Shown in pieces: positions 9,158-20,200 of a DNA stretch of 64,000 bases. Source of the stretch: Rhodothermales bacterium (GTDB taxonomy: Bacteria > Bacteroidota > Rhodothermia > Rhodothermales > VXPQ01); assembly GCA_022821845.1 (NCBI GenBank), contig JAJECT010000033.1, forward strand, positions 40,803-104,802, read 5' to 3'. Below the pieces are notes generated by a model, which saw only the letters and a program-made list of their open reading frames with translations, did no database searches and was not told the origin of the DNA. Made by a program: the position numbers and the translations under genes. Every line of letters begins with the position of its first letter. Position 1 is the first letter of the stretch.

Positions 9158-9736
9158 ATGAGCGAGCAAAACACACTGACCCCGCAACAGATTCTTCGGA
9201 AGAAGGCCCAGGGGGAGGCTATCGGGCCGGGCGAGCAAACGCACCGCCATCGGCATATTATCGCCGTGTTGCTTGAGAATTCGATTGGCGCGCTGAATCG
9301 CGTCGTCAATCTGTTCGCCGCGCGCGGTTTCAATCTCGAAAGCGTGACGGTGGGGGAAACGGACGACCCTTCGATTTCCCGCATGACCATCGCCACCACG
9401 GGAGAAAGCCGCATCATTGCGCAGGTGAACCGGCAATTGAACCGGCTGATCGATGTGCTGGAGGTGGAGGATTTGACGTCGGAGGAATACGTCGAGCGGG
9501 AGTTGTGCCTGCTGAAGGTGCCGTACGCCTCGGACAATCGGGTCGAACTCCTCGACACGCTCAAGATTTTTCAGGGCAAGGTCGTGGACGTCACGACGAA
9601 CACGATGACCTTCGAAATCACCGGCCCCGCCAAGAAGATCAATGCGTTTATCGGCATGATGAAGCGCTACGGCGTCGAAGAAATTGCGCGGAGCGGCCGC
9701 GTGGCCATGAAACGCGCGCTTCTTTTCGGCGATTGA
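9158..9736 (+). CDS. ilvN: Acetolactate synthase small (regulatory) subunit
   Basis: ACT domain: [46 protein letters not shown]; directly downstream of ilvB. Confidence 0.95.
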   Translation: MSEQNTLTPQQILRKKAQGEAIGPGEQTHRHRHIIAVLLENSIGALNRVVNLFAARGFNLESVTVGETDDPSISRMTIATTGESRIIAQVNRQLNRLIDVLEVEDLTSEEYVERELCLLKVPYASDNRVELLDTLKIFQGKVVDVTTNTMTFEITGPAKKINAFIGMMKRYGVEEIARSGRVAMKRALLFGD

Positions 9737-9806
9737 GCCGGTTTTTCGAGCGGTCCCGCGCGGCCGCGCGCCACTGCAAAACGACCATAACAACCACATA
9801 ATAACA

Positions 9807-10823
9807 ATGGGAGTAAACGTTCATTATCAGGCGAATCCCGATCTGGTCCGTTCGCGGCGGGTCGCGGTCATTGGATACGGAAGCCAGGGGCACGCCCATG
9901 CGCTGAACTTGCATGACAGCGGCGTGGACGTGGCGGTCGGATTGCGGGCGGGGTCGGCCTCGCGCGCGGAAGCCGCCGCCAGGGGGCTGCGCGTCATGGG
10001 TATTTCCGAAGCCGCCGCATGGGGGGACCTGGCGGTGTTGCTGGTGCCGGATCAGCATCAGAAGCGGGTGTACGAGGAGCATATGGTCGAGCATATGAAG
10101 CCCGGCAAATCCCTTGTTTTCGGGCATGGCTTCAATATTCATTACGGCCAGATTGCGCCGCCAGAAGGCGTTGACGTGTTCATGGTGGCCCCAAAGTCGC
10201 CGGGGCACCTGGCGCGCCGGGTGTTCGAGGAGGGCAAAGGCGTGCCCTGCCTGGTGGCGGTGGCGCAGGACGCTTCGGGGACGGCGCTGGACATGGCGCT
10301 GAGTTATGCGGACGGCATAGGCGGCATTCGGGCGGGCGTCATCGAAACGACTTTCAAGGACGAGACGGAGACCGATCTTTTCGGCGAACAGGCCGTGCTT
10401 TGCGGCGGCGCCGAGGAGTTGATCAAGGCCGGATTCGAAACGCTGACCGGCGCGGGGTATCCGCCCGAATTGGCGTATTTCGAATGTTTGCACGAACTCA
10501 AGCTGATCGTCGATCTGATTTACGACGGCGGGCTGGAGTACATGAACTATTCGATCAGCGATACCGCCGAGTACGGGAATTACACGCGCGGTCCGCGGAT
10601 CATCGACGAGGCGGCGCGCGAGCGCATGCGGGAGATTCTCGCCGAAGTGCAGGACGGGACGTTCGCGCGGGAATGGATTGCAGAGAACGAGGCCGGGGGC
10701 AAGCAGTTGCTCGCCTTGCGCGGCAGGTCCCGGGAGCATCCGATCGAGCAGATTGGCAAGCGGCTGCGCGGCATGATGAGTTGGCTGCGCGGCGAAGGAA
10801 ACAAAGAAGCGAACGCCGTATAA
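9807..10823 (+). CDS. ilvC: Ketol-acid reductoisomerase
   Basis: [60 protein letters not shown]. Confidence 0.96.
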   Translation: MGVNVHYQANPDLVRSRRVAVIGYGSQGHAHALNLHDSGVDVAVGLRAGSASRAEAAARGLRVMGISEAAAWGDLAVLLVPDQHQKRVYEEHMVEHMKPGKSLVFGHGFNIHYGQIAPPEGVDVFMVAPKSPGHLARRVFEEGKGVPCLVAVAQDASGTALDMALSYADGIGGIRAGVIETTFKDETETDLFGEQAVLCGGAEELIKAGFETLTGAGYPPELAYFECLHELKLIVDLIYDGGLEYMNYSISDTAEYGNYTRGPRIIDEAARERMREILAEVQDGTFAREWIAENEAGGKQLLALRGRSREHPIEQIGKRLRGMMSWLRGEGNKEANAV

Positions 10824-10825
10824 CC

Positions 10826-11947
10826 TTGGCTGAAAGGAAAACATATCGCGTCGCCTGTTTGCCGGGGGACGGCGTCGGGCCGGAAGTGACCCGGGAGGCG
10901 CTGCGCGTTCTGGCGGCGGCGGGCGAGCGGTTCGGTTTCGCGCTGGCGCACGAAGAATTTCCCGTAGGCGGCAGCGCCATCGACGCGCTGGGCGCCCCGC
11001 TGCCGGAATCCGTCAAAGCGGCCTGCCTTGCGTCGGACGCCGTGCTGCTTGGCGCCGTTGGCGGGCCTGCCTGGGATGCGCTGCAAGGCGATTTGCGCCC
11101 GGAGGCCGGTTTGCTTGCGTTGCGCAAGGCACTGGGCGCGTACGCCAACCTGCGTCCGGTGGCGGTGCCGGATTTTCTGGCGGGCGCCTCGCCGCTCCGG
11201 CGGGAGGTGGTGGCGGGCACGGACATGATGATCGTGCGAGAACTGACCGGCGGCATTTATTTTTCGGGCCCCAAAGGGCCGGTCGAGGGAACAGAGGGCA
11301 AGGAAGCGCGCAACACGATGCGCTATTCGGAAGCGGAGATCGCGCGGATCGCGCAGGTGGCGTTTACCTGGGCGCGCCGGCGGCGGGGCCGGGTTACGTC
11401 CGTGGACAAGGCCAATGTGCTGGAGGTGTCGCAGCTATGGAGGGCGGTGGTGACCCGGGTGCGCGAGGCGGATTATCCCGACGTGGAACTGGAGCATTTG
11501 TATATCGATAACGCGGCCATGCAGATTGTGCGCCGCCCGTCGGATTTCGACGTGGTGGTTACGGCCAACCTGTTCGGCGATATCCTGTCCGACCTGGCCG
11601 CCACGCTGCCGGGTTCGCTGGGCCTGTTGCCGTCGGCTTCGGTAGGCGGCGCTACCGGGTTGTTCGAGCCTGTCCACGGCAGCGCGCCGGATATTGCCGG
11701 ACAGGGGAAGGCGAACCCCGCGGCGGCCATCCTGAGCGGCGCCATGATGCTCGAACAGTGGGGCGAGGCGGACGCGGCCCGGGCTATTCGGCGCGCCGTG
11801 AACGAAACGCTGGCCGAGGGCGCGCGCACGGCGGACATGCGGGAAGCCGGTTGCCGGGTTGTGTCTACCGGCGAGATGGGCGCCCGCATTGCTTCCCGCA
11901 TACGGCAGGAAACGGGTCGGAAGCAGCCCGTGGAGGCGGCGGCATGA
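10826..11947 (+). CDS. leuB: 3-isopropylmalate dehydrogenase
   Basis: TTG start proposed (LAERKTYRVACLPGDGVGPEVTREAL); ELTGGIYFS, NLFGDILSDLAATLPGSLGLLPSAS, EPVHGSAPDIAGQGKANP. Upstream part of ORF 10400 is an out-of-frame shadow of ilvC. Confidence 0.93.
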   Translation: MAERKTYRVACLPGDGVGPEVTREALRVLAAAGERFGFALAHEEFPVGGSAIDALGAPLPESVKAACLASDAVLLGAVGGPAWDALQGDLRPEAGLLALRKALGAYANLRPVAVPDFLAGASPLRREVVAGTDMMIVRELTGGIYFSGPKGPVEGTEGKEARNTMRYSEAEIARIAQVAFTWARRRRGRVTSVDKANVLEVSQLWRAVVTRVREADYPDVELEHLYIDNAAMQIVRRPSDFDVVVTANLFGDILSDLAATLPGSLGLLPSASVGGATGLFEPVHGSAPDIAGQGKANPAAAILSGAMMLEQWGEADAARAIRRAVNETLAEGARTADMREAGCRVVSTGEMGARIASRIRQETGRKQPVEAAA

Positions 11948-11989
11948 CGCGCCGCTGGATACATACCGTTTTCCCCGGTTTTCTTCGAC

Positions 11990-12078
11990 TTACAAGGCGC
12001 CCGACGCGATATGTGCAAGACGACATCGGTTCGTCGGCGTATCGGGCGCGTACGATCCCTTCCGTACTCCACTTGTAA
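11990..12078 (+). promoter_or_regulatory. Candidate structured RNA (three-way junction) between leuB and leuA
   Basis: TTACAAG(11990-11996)/CTTGTAA(12072-12078); GCGCCCGA(11997-12004)/TCGGGCGC(12042-12049); GTACG(12050-12054)/CGTAC(12063-12067); helices abut exactly. Confidence 0.4.
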
Positions 12079-12102
12079 AGAAACCGCCGAGAGAAATTCC
12101 CC

Positions 12103-13713
12103 ATGAAAGACAAGGTAACCATATTCGACACCACATTGCGCGACGGCGAACAGGCGCCGGGCGCATCCATGACGATTCACGAGAAGGTCCGCATTGCCCG
12201 GCAACTCGTGAAGCTCGACGTGGACGTGATTGAGGCCGGATTTCCGATTTCGTCTCCGGCCCAGTTCGAAGCCGTGGCAAGCATCGTGCGCGACGTGCCA
12301 GGACCGGTGATTTGCGCGCTTGCCCGCGCGCTCGAGAACGACGTACATGCGGCGGGCAAGTCGCTGGCCGGAGGCAAACGGACGCGGATTCATACGTTCA
12401 TCGCCACGAGCGACATTCACATAGACGCGAAATTCGGCAGCGACCGATACGGCGCGACGCTCGCAGAGAAGCGGCAGAGCGTGGTGCGCATGGCGCGCGA
12501 GGCGGTGCAACTGGCCCGCACCTATACCGACGACATAGAATTCAGCGCGGAGGACGCCGGGCGCACGGAACACGGATTCTTGTGCGAGGTGATCGCAGCG
12601 GCGATAGCGGAGGGCGCCACGACCGTCAATATTCCCGATACGACCGGGTATTGCACGCCCAGCGAGTACGCCCGTATGTTCGAAGCGGTGCGGGAGGGCG
12701 TGCCGTTGGCCGAAAAGGTCGTACTCTCGGCCCATTGCCACGACGATCTCGGCCTGGCCGTGGCGAATTCCATCGCCGCCGTATGCGCGGGCGCCCGGCA
12801 GATCGAGTGCACGATCAACGGTATTGGCGAGCGAGCGGGCAACGCCGCGCTGGAGGAAGTGGTGATGGCGCTGCGCGTTCGGGGCGAGCAATTCGGCGCA
12901 GATACGCGCATCCAGGCCACGCACCTTACGGAAACGAGCCGCATGGTGTCCGTAGCGACGGGATTTCCGGTGCCGCCGAACAAGGCGATCGTGGGCCGCA
13001 ACGCGTTTAGCCACGAAGCCGGCATTCATCAGCACGGGGTGCTGAAACGGCGGGATACGTACGAAATCATGCAGGCGGAGGACGTGGGTCAGACGAGCGA
13101 GCAGATACGGCTGGGCCGGCATTCCGGGCGCCACGGCTTTTTCAGCCGCCTGAAGCGGATAGGCTTGCACGTGGAGGAATCGCGCAAGGACATTCTCTAC
13201 GAGTTATTCGTGCGGCTTGCGGATCGCAAGAAAGAAATCCACGACGCGGACCTGATTCATCTTGTCCAGGGGAATGCGGAGCATGCCGTTTTGCAGCATT
13301 ACCGGCTTGATCACTTGTCCGTGAAGGTCGATACGGGCAAGCGCCCCCAGGCGGAAGTCTCCGTGTTCAATGTGTCCGAAGAGGAGAAGTTGACTGCCGA
13401 GGCCACCGGCGACGGGCCTGTGGATGCGGTGTACCGGGCCATCAACCATGCCCTTGGCTGCTCGCGCAAGCTGGAAAGTTATTCTATTCGATCCGTTTCC
13501 GAGGGGGCCGGCGCAATTGGCGAAGTCACCGTGCTTGTTCGGGAAAGCGGCGCCTTTTTCAGAGGGCAGGCGCAAAACACCGATGTGATCCGCGCTTCCG
13601 CGGACGCGTATATCGATGCGCTCAACAATCTCGAAACCTGGCGATCCGACGAGGAGAACATGACCTTCGTCGGCAATGGCATCATGAGCTCGTTCGAAGG
13701 AGGCGTAGCATGA
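12103..13713 (+). CDS. leuA: 2-isopropylmalate synthase
   Basis: [71 protein letters not shown]-terminal LeuA regulatory domain. Confidence 0.95.
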   Translation: MKDKVTIFDTTLRDGEQAPGASMTIHEKVRIARQLVKLDVDVIEAGFPISSPAQFEAVASIVRDVPGPVICALARALENDVHAAGKSLAGGKRTRIHTFIATSDIHIDAKFGSDRYGATLAEKRQSVVRMAREAVQLARTYTDDIEFSAEDAGRTEHGFLCEVIAAAIAEGATTVNIPDTTGYCTPSEYARMFEAVREGVPLAEKVVLSAHCHDDLGLAVANSIAAVCAGARQIECTINGIGERAGNAALEEVVMALRVRGEQFGADTRIQATHLTETSRMVSVATGFPVPPNKAIVGRNAFSHEAGIHQHGVLKRRDTYEIMQAEDVGQTSEQIRLGRHSGRHGFFSRLKRIGLHVEESRKDILYELFVRLADRKKEIHDADLIHLVQGNAEHAVLQHYRLDHLSVKVDTGKRPQAEVSVFNVSEEEKLTAEATGDGPVDAVYRAINHALGCSRKLESYSIRSVSEGAGAIGEVTVLVRESGAFFRGQAQNTDVIRASADAYIDALNNLETWRSDEENMTFVGNGIMSSFEGGVA

Positions 13714-15002
13714 CGATTACGGAAAAAATACTGGCGCGCCGCGCAGGGCGGGACCGGGTGGCTCCCGGCGACAACATCTGGGTAGACGTGGACATTCTTA
13801 TGACCCACGACGTGTGCGGTCCTCCGACCATCGACATTTTCCGTCGCGAATTCGGGGCCGACGCCGCGCCGTGGGACAAGGAAAAGCTGGTGATCATTCC
13901 CGATCACTACATTTTTACGAAAAACCACCACGCAAACCGGAACGTGGAGTTGTTGCGGGCCTTCGCCGCCGAGCACGATCTCCCGTATTACTACGATCCG
14001 GGGACGCCGAACTACAAGGGGGTATGCCACATGGCGCTGGCCGAGGAAGGGTTCAACCTGCCGGGTTCGCTGCTGATCGGGACGGACAGCCATACCTGTA
14101 CTTCCGGCGCGTTCGGGATGTTTTCGACCGGCGTGGGGAACACGGATGCGGCGCTGATCATGGGCACCGGGAAAATATGGCTCAAAGTCCCCGAAACGAT
14201 GCGGTTCGTGTTCGAGGGGTCGTTGCCGCCGTACCTCATGGCCAAGGACCTGATCCTTCAGGTTATCGGCGATATCGGGACGGACGGGGGGACGTACCGC
14301 GCGCTTGAGTTCGACGGGGAAGCGGTCTACGACTTGCCGGTGCACGAGCGTATGACGCTGACGAACATGGCCATCGAGGCGGGAGGCAAAAACGGGATCA
14401 TTCCCCCGGACGAAAAAACCTTCGAGTACGTTCGGGAGCGTACCGACAGGGCGTTCGAACCGGTTTACGGCGATCCTGGCGCGCGCTGCCATTCGGTCCG
14501 GCGTTATCGCGTCGAGGAGATTGAGCCGCTGGTGGCCAAGCCGCACAGCCCGGACAATCGGGCGACCGTGTCGGAAGTCGCCGGGACGCGCCTGGACCGG
14601 GCGTACGTGGGCAGTTGCACGGGAGGCAAGCTGGAAGATTTCGTGGCCGCGGCGAACATTCTGCGGGGACAAGAGGTCGCGATCGATACCTACATCGTGC
14701 CCGCGACAACCTGGATTGGCGAGCAGTTGCACTCGACCCGGGTCGAAGGCGACACCTTGTACGAAATTTTCGAGCGGTCCGGGTGCAAGCTGGGACAGGC
14801 TTCCTGCGCGGCCTGTCTTGGCGGACCGTCGGATACGTTCGGCAGGACGCACGGCTCGGAAGTCGTGATTTCCACCACGAACCGGAATTTTCCCGGACGC
14901 ATGGGCAGCAAGCAGGCTTCGGTTTATCTGGCGTCGCCCTATACGGTGGCGGCGTCGGCGCTTTCCGGAAGGATTACGGATCCTCGCGAGGCGCTGGTAT
15001 GA
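13710..15002 (+). CDS. leuC: 3-isopropylmalate dehydratase large subunit (shorter-type LeuC, 430 aa)
   Basis: Aconitase-family motifs: GTDSHTCTSGAFGMFSTGVGNTD, GSCTGGKLEDF, ASCAACLGG, STTNRNFPGRMGS. Confidence 0.93.
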   Translation: MTITEKILARRAGRDRVAPGDNIWVDVDILMTHDVCGPPTIDIFRREFGADAAPWDKEKLVIIPDHYIFTKNHHANRNVELLRAFAAEHDLPYYYDPGTPNYKGVCHMALAEEGFNLPGSLLIGTDSHTCTSGAFGMFSTGVGNTDAALIMGTGKIWLKVPETMRFVFEGSLPPYLMAKDLILQVIGDIGTDGGTYRALEFDGEAVYDLPVHERMTLTNMAIEAGGKNGIIPPDEKTFEYVRERTDRAFEPVYGDPGARCHSVRRYRVEEIEPLVAKPHSPDNRATVSEVAGTRLDRAYVGSCTGGKLEDFVAAANILRGQEVAIDTYIVPATTWIGEQLHSTRVEGDTLYEIFERSGCKLGQASCAACLGGPSDTFGRTHGSEVVISTTNRNFPGRMGSKQASVYLASPYTVAASALSGRITDPREALV

Positions 15003-15562
15003 AAAAAATCATTGCAGGCGCAGCCTACGTAGTGGGCGACGCCATCGATACGGACCAGATTATTCCGGCGGAGCACCTGGTGTACAGCCTGTCCGACGCG
15101 GAGGAGCGCAGATATTACGGGCGCTATGCGCTCAGCGGCGTTCCGCAGGGCCAGCAAGGGCTTCCCTACGGGGATCGCCCGTTTACCGCGCCGAATGCGT
15201 TTCGGAGCGAGTATGCGATTGTGGTGGGCGGTTCTAATTTTGGATGCGGTTCTTCGCGGGAGCACGCCCCGTTCGCCTTGCAGGAAGCCGGCTGCGCGGC
15301 GGTGGTGGCCGAGAGTTACGCCCGCATTTTTTATCGCAATGCGGTGGACGGGGGCTTTATCGTCCCCTTCGAATCCATAGAGCGGCTCCTCGAACGGGTG
15401 CGCACGGGCGACCTGCTCGAAATCGATACGTCGCTCGGCAAACTTTCCAACCGCACGACAGGCGAGGAGTTTTTGCTCAAGCCGCTGGGCGACGTGGCGG
15501 ATATACTAAAGGCGGGCAATGTGTTCGAATTTGCCCGCCAAGCCGGATTCATGCCCGCCTGA
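14999..15562 (+). CDS. leuD: 3-isopropylmalate dehydratase small subunit
   Basis: DTDQIIPAEHLV, VVGGSNFGCGSSREHAPFAL, SYARIFYRNAVDGG; ATGA overlap with leuC. Confidence 0.93.
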   Translation: MKKIIAGAAYVVGDAIDTDQIIPAEHLVYSLSDAEERRYYGRYALSGVPQGQQGLPYGDRPFTAPNAFRSEYAIVVGGSNFGCGSSREHAPFALQEAGCAAVVAESYARIFYRNAVDGGFIVPFESIERLLERVRTGDLLEIDTSLGKLSNRTTGEEFLLKPLGDVADILKAGNVFEFARQAGFMPA

Positions 15563-15623
15563 CATGGCCTGTTGACAAACAAAACCCGCCCCGACGCCTT
15601 CGGGCTTTTCGCGGCGATCCCCC

Positions 15624-17270
15624 ATGGACCCAACGGACACCTTCATGCCAGCACATGCCGACGGATCGACTCTGGTGGAGCTCTTCGACACGACGCTCCG
15701 CGACGGTACGCAAGGCGAACATGTTTCGCTGACGGCCCGCGACAAGTTGCGGATCGCAAAACGCCTCGATCGCTTTGGCATTGACATTATCGAAGGAGGC
15801 TGGCCTGGTTCGAATCCGAAAGACCAGGAATTTTTCGAACTGGCGCGGGACGTGGAATGGACGCAGGCGCGCATTTGCGCTTTCGGGTCTACGCGCCGCG
15901 TACAGTACGCCCCCGAGGACGATCCGAACTTGCGGGCCATGCTGGCTGCGGATACGCCTGTGGTGTCCCTCTTCGGAAAAAGCTGGACGCTGCACGTGGA
16001 AGTGGCCCTCGGCGTGACGCGGGACGAAAACCTGGATCTGATTCGCTCTTCGGTGGCGTACCTGAAGGCGCATGGCAAGCATGTGGTGTACGACGCCGAG
16101 CATTTTTTCGACGGGTACCTGAATGATCGCGCCTACGCGCTGGAAACGCTTGCGGCGGCGGCGGAGGCGGGCGCGGACGCGCTGGTCCTGTGCGATACGA
16201 ACGGCGGCACGTTGCCCGATGCGCTGGGGCGCGTCGTTCGGGACGTGGCGAGCCGGTTCGATACGGGGCTTGGCATTCACGCGCATAACGACGCCGGATG
16301 CGCCGCGGCCAATTCGCTGGTGGCGGTGCAGGCGGGCGCCCGGCACGTGCAGGGGACGATCAACGGCATCGGGGAGCGTTGCGGCAACGCGGATTTGACA
16401 GCCATCGTGCCCGGACTCCAGCTCAAACTGGGGTATGCGTGCGTTCCGCCGGACCGCTTGCGCGAAATCGCGGACCTTTCGCATTTCGTGTACGAGGTGG
16501 CGAATCTCGACCCGGTGGACCGGGCGGCGTACGTAGGCCGGAGCGCTTTCGCCCACAAGGGAGGCATTCATGTGTCGGCGGTCATGAAAGACCCTGCCGC
16601 GTACGAACATCTTGCGCCCGAAGAGGTGGGCAACAAGCGTCGGGTGCTCTTGTCCGACTTGTCCGGGCGCAGCAACATACGCTACAAGGCCGAGGAACTG
16701 GGCCTGGACCTGGATAAGGCCGACGACGCGGCCCGCGCCGTGAAGCGCATCAAGGACCTTGAGCATCTGGGCTACGAATTCGAAGGAGCCGAAGCCTCCT
16801 TCGAGTTGTTGCTTCGCCAGATCCAGGGCGAGGAAACCGAATTCTTTTCCCTGGAGCGGCTCCGGGTTCAGAGCGAACTCAGCGACGAGGGCGCGGACGC
16901 TACCCAGGCGACGGTCGCCTTGCGGGTGAATGGCCGCAGGGAATTGCTCGTGGCCGAAGGCGTAGGGCCCGTAGACGCCTTGTCGAATGCCTTGCGCGGG
17001 GTGCTGATCGCGTTTTATCCGAGTCTCGTCGAGGTGCATCTTGTGGATTACAAGGTGCGCGTGGTGAGTCCCGAGGACGGCACGGCGGCGTATGTTCGCG
17101 TGCTCATAGAACATATGAACGGAAACGAAACCTGGAATACCGTGGGCGTTTCCACCAATATTCTCGAAGCCAGCTGGCAGGCTATCGCAGACGGTATCCG
17201 GTATGCGTTGATGCGCGCAGGCGCTCAGCCGATCCACTCGATGAAAGAAGCCCTTGTTTCACTGGATTGA
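15624..17270 (+). CDS. cimA: Citramalate synthase (LeuA-like, CimA type)
   Basis: [84 protein letters not shown]-like segment, LeuA dimer domain at C-terminus. Confidence 0.9.
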   Translation: MDPTDTFMPAHADGSTLVELFDTTLRDGTQGEHVSLTARDKLRIAKRLDRFGIDIIEGGWPGSNPKDQEFFELARDVEWTQARICAFGSTRRVQYAPEDDPNLRAMLAADTPVVSLFGKSWTLHVEVALGVTRDENLDLIRSSVAYLKAHGKHVVYDAEHFFDGYLNDRAYALETLAAAAEAGADALVLCDTNGGTLPDALGRVVRDVASRFDTGLGIHAHNDAGCAAANSLVAVQAGARHVQGTINGIGERCGNADLTAIVPGLQLKLGYACVPPDRLREIADLSHFVYEVANLDPVDRAAYVGRSAFAHKGGIHVSAVMKDPAAYEHLAPEEVGNKRRVLLSDLSGRSNIRYKAEELGLDLDKADDAARAVKRIKDLEHLGYEFEGAEASFELLLRQIQGEETEFFSLERLRVQSELSDEGADATQATVALRVNGRRELLVAEGVGPVDALSNALRGVLIAFYPSLVEVHLVDYKVRVVSPEDGTAAYVRVLIEHMNGNETWNTVGVSTNILEASWQAIADGIRYALMRAGAQPIHSMKEALVSLD

Positions 17271-17287
17271 GGAAGGACGAAGTAGGT

Positions 17288-20200
17288 ATGCAATTATCAC
17301 CTGTTCGAGAAGGCCTTTACGACTCGTTTTACGAGCACGACGCATGCGGCGTCGGTTTCGTTTGCACGGTGCAGAACGAACCGAGCCACGATATTGTGCA
17401 AAAAGGGCTCGAAATGCTGAACAACTTGTCGCACCGCTCGGCCTGCGGATGCGACGACAGGACGAGCGACGGCACGGGCATTCTGATTCAGACGCCGCAC
17501 GCGTTTCTGGCGCAGGCGCTGAAGGAATTGGGCGCGGGCGCGCGGGCCCCGGGGGCGTATGCGGCCGGCATGATTTTTTTGCCGAGGGACGCGCGGGCGC
17601 AAGCGTTTTGCCGCAGCGCGGTGGAAGAAACCGTCCGGGCGGAAGGGCAGCAGTGGATCGGGTGGCGCCGCGTCCCGGTTCGCGCGGATTCCGCGGGGGA
17701 GGCGGCGGCGGCCATGCAGCCGGAACTCTGGCAGGCGCTGGTGGGGCGGGGCAAGCAGACGCCGGATCAGCAAGCGTTTGAGCGCAAGTTGTACGTTATC
17801 CGGAAGGTGATCGAACATACTGTGGCGAAGGCCGATATGGCCGAGGCCAGCGCGTTTTACATTTGCTCGCTCTCTTCCCGAACCCTCGTCTACAAGGGGA
17901 TGTTGCTGGGCGAGGATTTGCCCCGTTTCTATACGGACCTGGTCGATCCGCGCATGGAAAGCGCGCTGGCTATGGTGCATGCGCGGTTCTCGACGAACAC
18001 GTTGCCGCAGTGGTCGCTGGCGCAGCCTTTTCGCTTTTTGTGCCACAATGGCGAGATCAATACGCTTCGGGGCAATTTCAACTGGATGAACGCCCGTCAG
18101 TCGCTGTTCGAATCGGAACTCTTCGGCGACGATATGAAGAAGCTGCTGCCCATCCTGACCGAGGGCGTCAGCGATTCGGCCATTCTCGACAATGCGCTCG
18201 AACTGCTCTACTTTACGGGGCGCTCGCTTCCGCACGCAATGATGATGCTGGTGCCGGAAGCCTGGGAATACACCCGGGAGATGAGCGAAGAGAAGCGGGA
18301 TTTTTACGAATATCATTCCTGTTTGATGGAGCCGTGGGACGGCCCGGCCGTGCTGCCTTTCACGGATGGGCGGTACATTGGCGCGATTCTGGACCGGAAT
18401 GGCCTGCGGCCCTCGCGGTATACGGTTACGAACGACGGGCTGGTCATTCTTGCCTCCGAAACGGGCGTACTCAATACGGATCCGGCCAACGTGGTGGCGA
18501 AGGGGCGTTTGCAACCCGGCAAGATGTTTCTGGTCGATCTGGAAGAAGGCCGGATCATCGAGGACGAGGAAATCAAGCAAACGCTTGCTACCCGCCGTCC
18601 TTACGGCGAATGGCTGCGGGATCACGCCGTGCGCTTGCAGGATTTGCCAGACTATGGCCGCCCGCCGCGCTATGCTCCCGAGGAACTTCATGTCCGGGAG
18701 AAAATGTTCGGCTACACGCTGGAAGACGAGCGCCTGCTCATGAAGCCCATGGGGCTGCACGGGAAAGAAGCCCTTGGCTCGATGGGCGACGATACCCCGC
18801 TCGCCGTGCTTTCGGACAAGCCGCGCCTTCTGTACGACTACTTTCGGCAGCTGTTCGCCCAGGTGACCAATCCCCCGCTCGACGCCATCCGCGAAGAGAT
18901 GGTGACGTCCCTGTTCACCCAGTTGGGCGCGGAGCGGGACCTTTTCCAGGAGACGCCGCACCATTGTCGCAAGTTGATGCTGAAACAGCCCATTTTGTCG
19001 GATCGGGACCTGGCGCGCATTCCGAATTCGGGGATCGAGGAGCTGAAAACGCAGAAGATCGACATGACGTTCGAGGCCGGAAGCGACGGAGAAGGGCTGC
19101 GGAAGGCGCTCGACGCCTTGTGCGACGAAGCAGAGCGGATGGTGCGGGTGGGGCGGTCCGTGCTCGTATTGTCGGATCGGGCGGCGGGCCCGGACCTGGC
19201 GCCCATACCCGCCTTGCTGGCTACGGGGGCCGTGCACCATCGGCTGATTCGGAAGGGGATACGTACCCGCGCCTCCATTGTGGTCGAAAGCGGGGAGCCT
19301 CGGGAAGTACATCATTTTTGCGCGCTTATCGGGTACGGCGCCGACGCCGTGAATCCGTGGCTGGCGTTGCAGGTGATCGAGCGGTTGCTTGCCGAGGAAG
19401 AAATTTCGGACACCAAGGCCCGCGTCGGATACATAAAATCGGTCGGGACGGGCATTCTCAAAGTCATGTCCAAAATGGGCATTTCGACTGTGCAGAGTTA
19501 TCGAGGCGCCCAGATTTTCGAGGCGGTCGGGCTGGCGCAGGACCTCGTAGACCGGTATTTCGCGGGGACGGCCAGCAGGATAGGCGGCGTCGGCCTCGAT
19601 ACGATAGCCGAAGAAGCGAATATGCGGCACCGTCAGGCCTGGCCCGACGTCCGCCTTGCTTTTTCGAAGGACCTGGACGCAGGGGGGCGCTATCTATGGC
19701 GGCGCAACGGAGAACATCATTTGTTCAATCCCATGACCATTGCGCGCCTGCAACAGGCCGCTCGTTCCGGGGAGCCTTCCGCCTACGAGGAGTATGCCCG
19801 CATGGTCAACGATCAGACGAAGCAACTGGGCACGTTGCGCGGCTTGCTTGCGCTGGACGAATCGGGCGCCGCCCCTGTGCCGCCGGGCGAAGTAGAGCCG
19901 TGGACGGAGATCGTCAAGCGGTTCAAAACGGGCGCCATGTCGTACGGCTCCATATCGAAGGAAACCCACGAGACGCTGGCCATCGCCATGAATCGCCTCG
20001 GGGGCAAGAGCAATACGGGCGAAGGCGGCGAGGATCCGGAACGCTACGACCGCCGCAGCGAAAAGCGGAGCGCGATCAAGCAGGTGGCGTCGGGGCGCTT
20101 CGGGGTGACCATAGACTATCTTACGAGCGCGGACGAGATTCAGATCAAGATGGCGCAGGGAGCCAAGCCGGGGGAAGGCGGGCAATTGCCGGGCGAAAAG

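Noticed and set aside
7327-9564. 745-aa minus-strand ORF opposite ilvB/ilvN
   Set aside because: High-GC antisense open frame with biased His/Arg composition; ilvB and ilvN on the plus strand are unambiguous.
10400-10825. N-terminal extension of leuB suggesting an IlvC-LeuB fusion
   Set aside because: The extension is an alternative frame of ilvC; a TTG start at 10826 gives a normal LeuB.
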